Assembly: GCA_021794645.1 (NCBI GenBank)
Contig: JAJYQK010000102.1
Location: forward strand, 1-33,911
Source of the DNA: Actinomycetes bacterium
GTDB lineage: Bacteria > Actinomycetota > Acidimicrobiia > Acidimicrobiales > Bog-793
Length of the DNA stretch: 33,911 nt
Direction: 5' to 3'
Positions 33,240 to 33,911 of the stretch are shown in pieces (position 1 is the stretch's first letter; every line of letters starts with the position of its first letter). A program made the translations under genes and the position numbers. The notes below the pieces were generated by a model that did no database searches, had not been told where the DNA came from, and saw only the letters and a list, made by a program, of their open reading frames with translations.

Positions 33240-33881
33240 ATGGCGCAGGTAGGACAAGAAAGCGGGGAGGCGGCGGTCCCGAGCCGCAGCAGGCTCACGC
33301 CCGAGCGGGGGGCCGCCCTGTATGCCACCGTCCTCGAGCTGTTGGTCGAGAGCGGTTACGAGGCGCTCACGATGGACGCTGTCGCCCAGCGGGCCCACAC
33401 CTCCAAGGCCACCATCTACCGGCAATGGCTCGGCAAGCCCGGACTCGTCGCCGCCGCACTCCGCTCGATGAAAGAGCACCACTCCGTGCCCGACACGGGC
33501 AGCTTGCGCGGGGACCTGCTGGCGGTGGCGAAGACCATCGGTGTGGTCGCCGAGACGAACGCCCAGCTCTTCGCGGCCGTCAGCCATGCCATCCGGACAG
33601 ATCCCGAGCTGGCGAGCGCCATGCAGGAGTGCATGTTCAAGCCGAACGACGACGCCTTCGGGGCCATCCTCGCCCGGGCCGTCGAGCGGGGCGAGGTGGC
33701 GCCGGGCAATCCGGCCGTCCGCTACGTCCCGGGCCTCTTCCTGCAGGCGATCGTCTCCCGCCCGGTCCTCGAGGGTAAGCCGGTCGACTCCGGCTATCTG
33801 AGCGACCTCGTCGACTCCCTCATCCTCCCAGCCCTCGCGGCCGACCCGACAAGCCGCCCCCGCACGAGAAAGAGCAGCTGA
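33240..33881 (+). CDS. TetR-family transcriptional regulator
   Basis: A 213-residue regulator. After a ~20-residue tail, a TetR helix-turn-helix spans about 24-66: ALYATVLELLVESGYEALTM, then VAQRAHTSKATIYRQW, with the recognition helix TSKATIYRQW typical of the family. The rest is the helical ligand and dimer domain; AVSHAIRTDPELASAM resembles TetR_C_16-type regulators of efflux genes. ATG 33240 is preceded by a GAGAG-type site. A palindrome lies just upstream. The stop overlaps the next ATG (ATGA), so the regulator heads an operon with the gene running off the window, often an exporter in such pairs. Confidence 0.92.
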   Translation: MAQVGQESGEAAVPSRSRLTPERGAALYATVLELLVESGYEALTMDAVAQRAHTSKATIYRQWLGKPGLVAAALRSMKEHHSVPDTGSLRGDLLAVAKTIGVVAETNAQLFAAVSHAIRTDPELASAMQECMFKPNDDAFGAILARAVERGEVAPGNPAVRYVPGLFLQAIVSRPVLEGKPVDSGYLSDLVDSLILPALAADPTSRPRTRKSS

Positions 33882-33911
33882 TGAGCGCAGTACCCGAACA
33901 GACGGCCGCTG
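33881..33911 (+). CDS. Start of a gene truncated by the window edge
   Basis: An ATG at 33881 overlaps the TetR stop (TGATGA arrangement) and opens MSAVPEQTAA before the window ends. Coupling to the regulator suggests a gene under its control. Ten residues do not allow a family call; a membrane exporter is a common partner but is only a guess. Confidence 0.5.
   Translation, partial: MSAVPEQTAA

Overview
The window is chromosomal DNA from a high-GC actinobacterium. Pointers are frequent GTG/TTG starts, 4-bp ATGA/GTGA gene overlaps, a MarP-like membrane serine protease, tandem cyclophilins with a cysteine-framed segment before the domain, an OmpR-type direct repeat before a secreted CHAP protein, and a secreted propeller with C-x5-C repeats. 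Some of these recall Acidimicrobiia-like lineages, but that placement is only an inference. No rRNA, tRNA or CRISPR array was seen.

Bases 1-4100 read as an accessory region, visibly less GC-rich than the rest. They hold an IS481-type insertion-sequence end with a decayed transposase tail, a secreted eight-repeat Cys-rich propeller protein, a small zinc-ribbon protein, and a divergent pair of orphan Clp-recognition modules: a ClpX-type zinc-binding domain fused to a helix-turn-helix, and a ClpC-type N-domain protein. A palindrome and extra half-sites lie between the two. This is the least conventional part of the window.

Bases 4.1-11.6 kb carry a dimethylglycine/sarcosine dehydrogenase-type FAD enzyme fused to a GcvT folate module, convergent with a leftward phosphate ABC operon in the unusual order pstB-pstS-pstC-pstA with no phoU beside it. 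A histidine phosphatase of the SixA type follows.

Bases 11.8-18.2 kb run rightward: nitrobindin-like protein, TldD, TldE, then a sphingosine-1-phosphate-lyase-like PLP enzyme coupled by ATGA to an FGGY sugar kinase. Facing them is a leftward cluster, 24.05 to 18.3 kb: PyrE-like phosphoribosyltransferase, MarP-like protease, GH15 glycosidase, glucose-dehydrogenase-like enzyme and MBL-fold hydrolase. The last three are packed tightly enough to suggest a coupled route from an alpha-glucoside to glucose, gluconolactone and gluconate.

Bases 24.1-33.9 kb hold a VIT1/CCC1-type metal transporter, a second histidine phosphatase and an S51 peptidase (rightward); two tandem cyclophilins (leftward); aspartokinase with a probable internal beta-subunit start, followed by aspartate-semialdehyde dehydrogenase; a secreted CHAP protein; a small PH-like protein and a patatin-like hydrolase (leftward); a DppA-type D-aminopeptidase; and a TetR regulator with a palindromic operator candidate, whose stop overlaps the start of a gene leaving the window.
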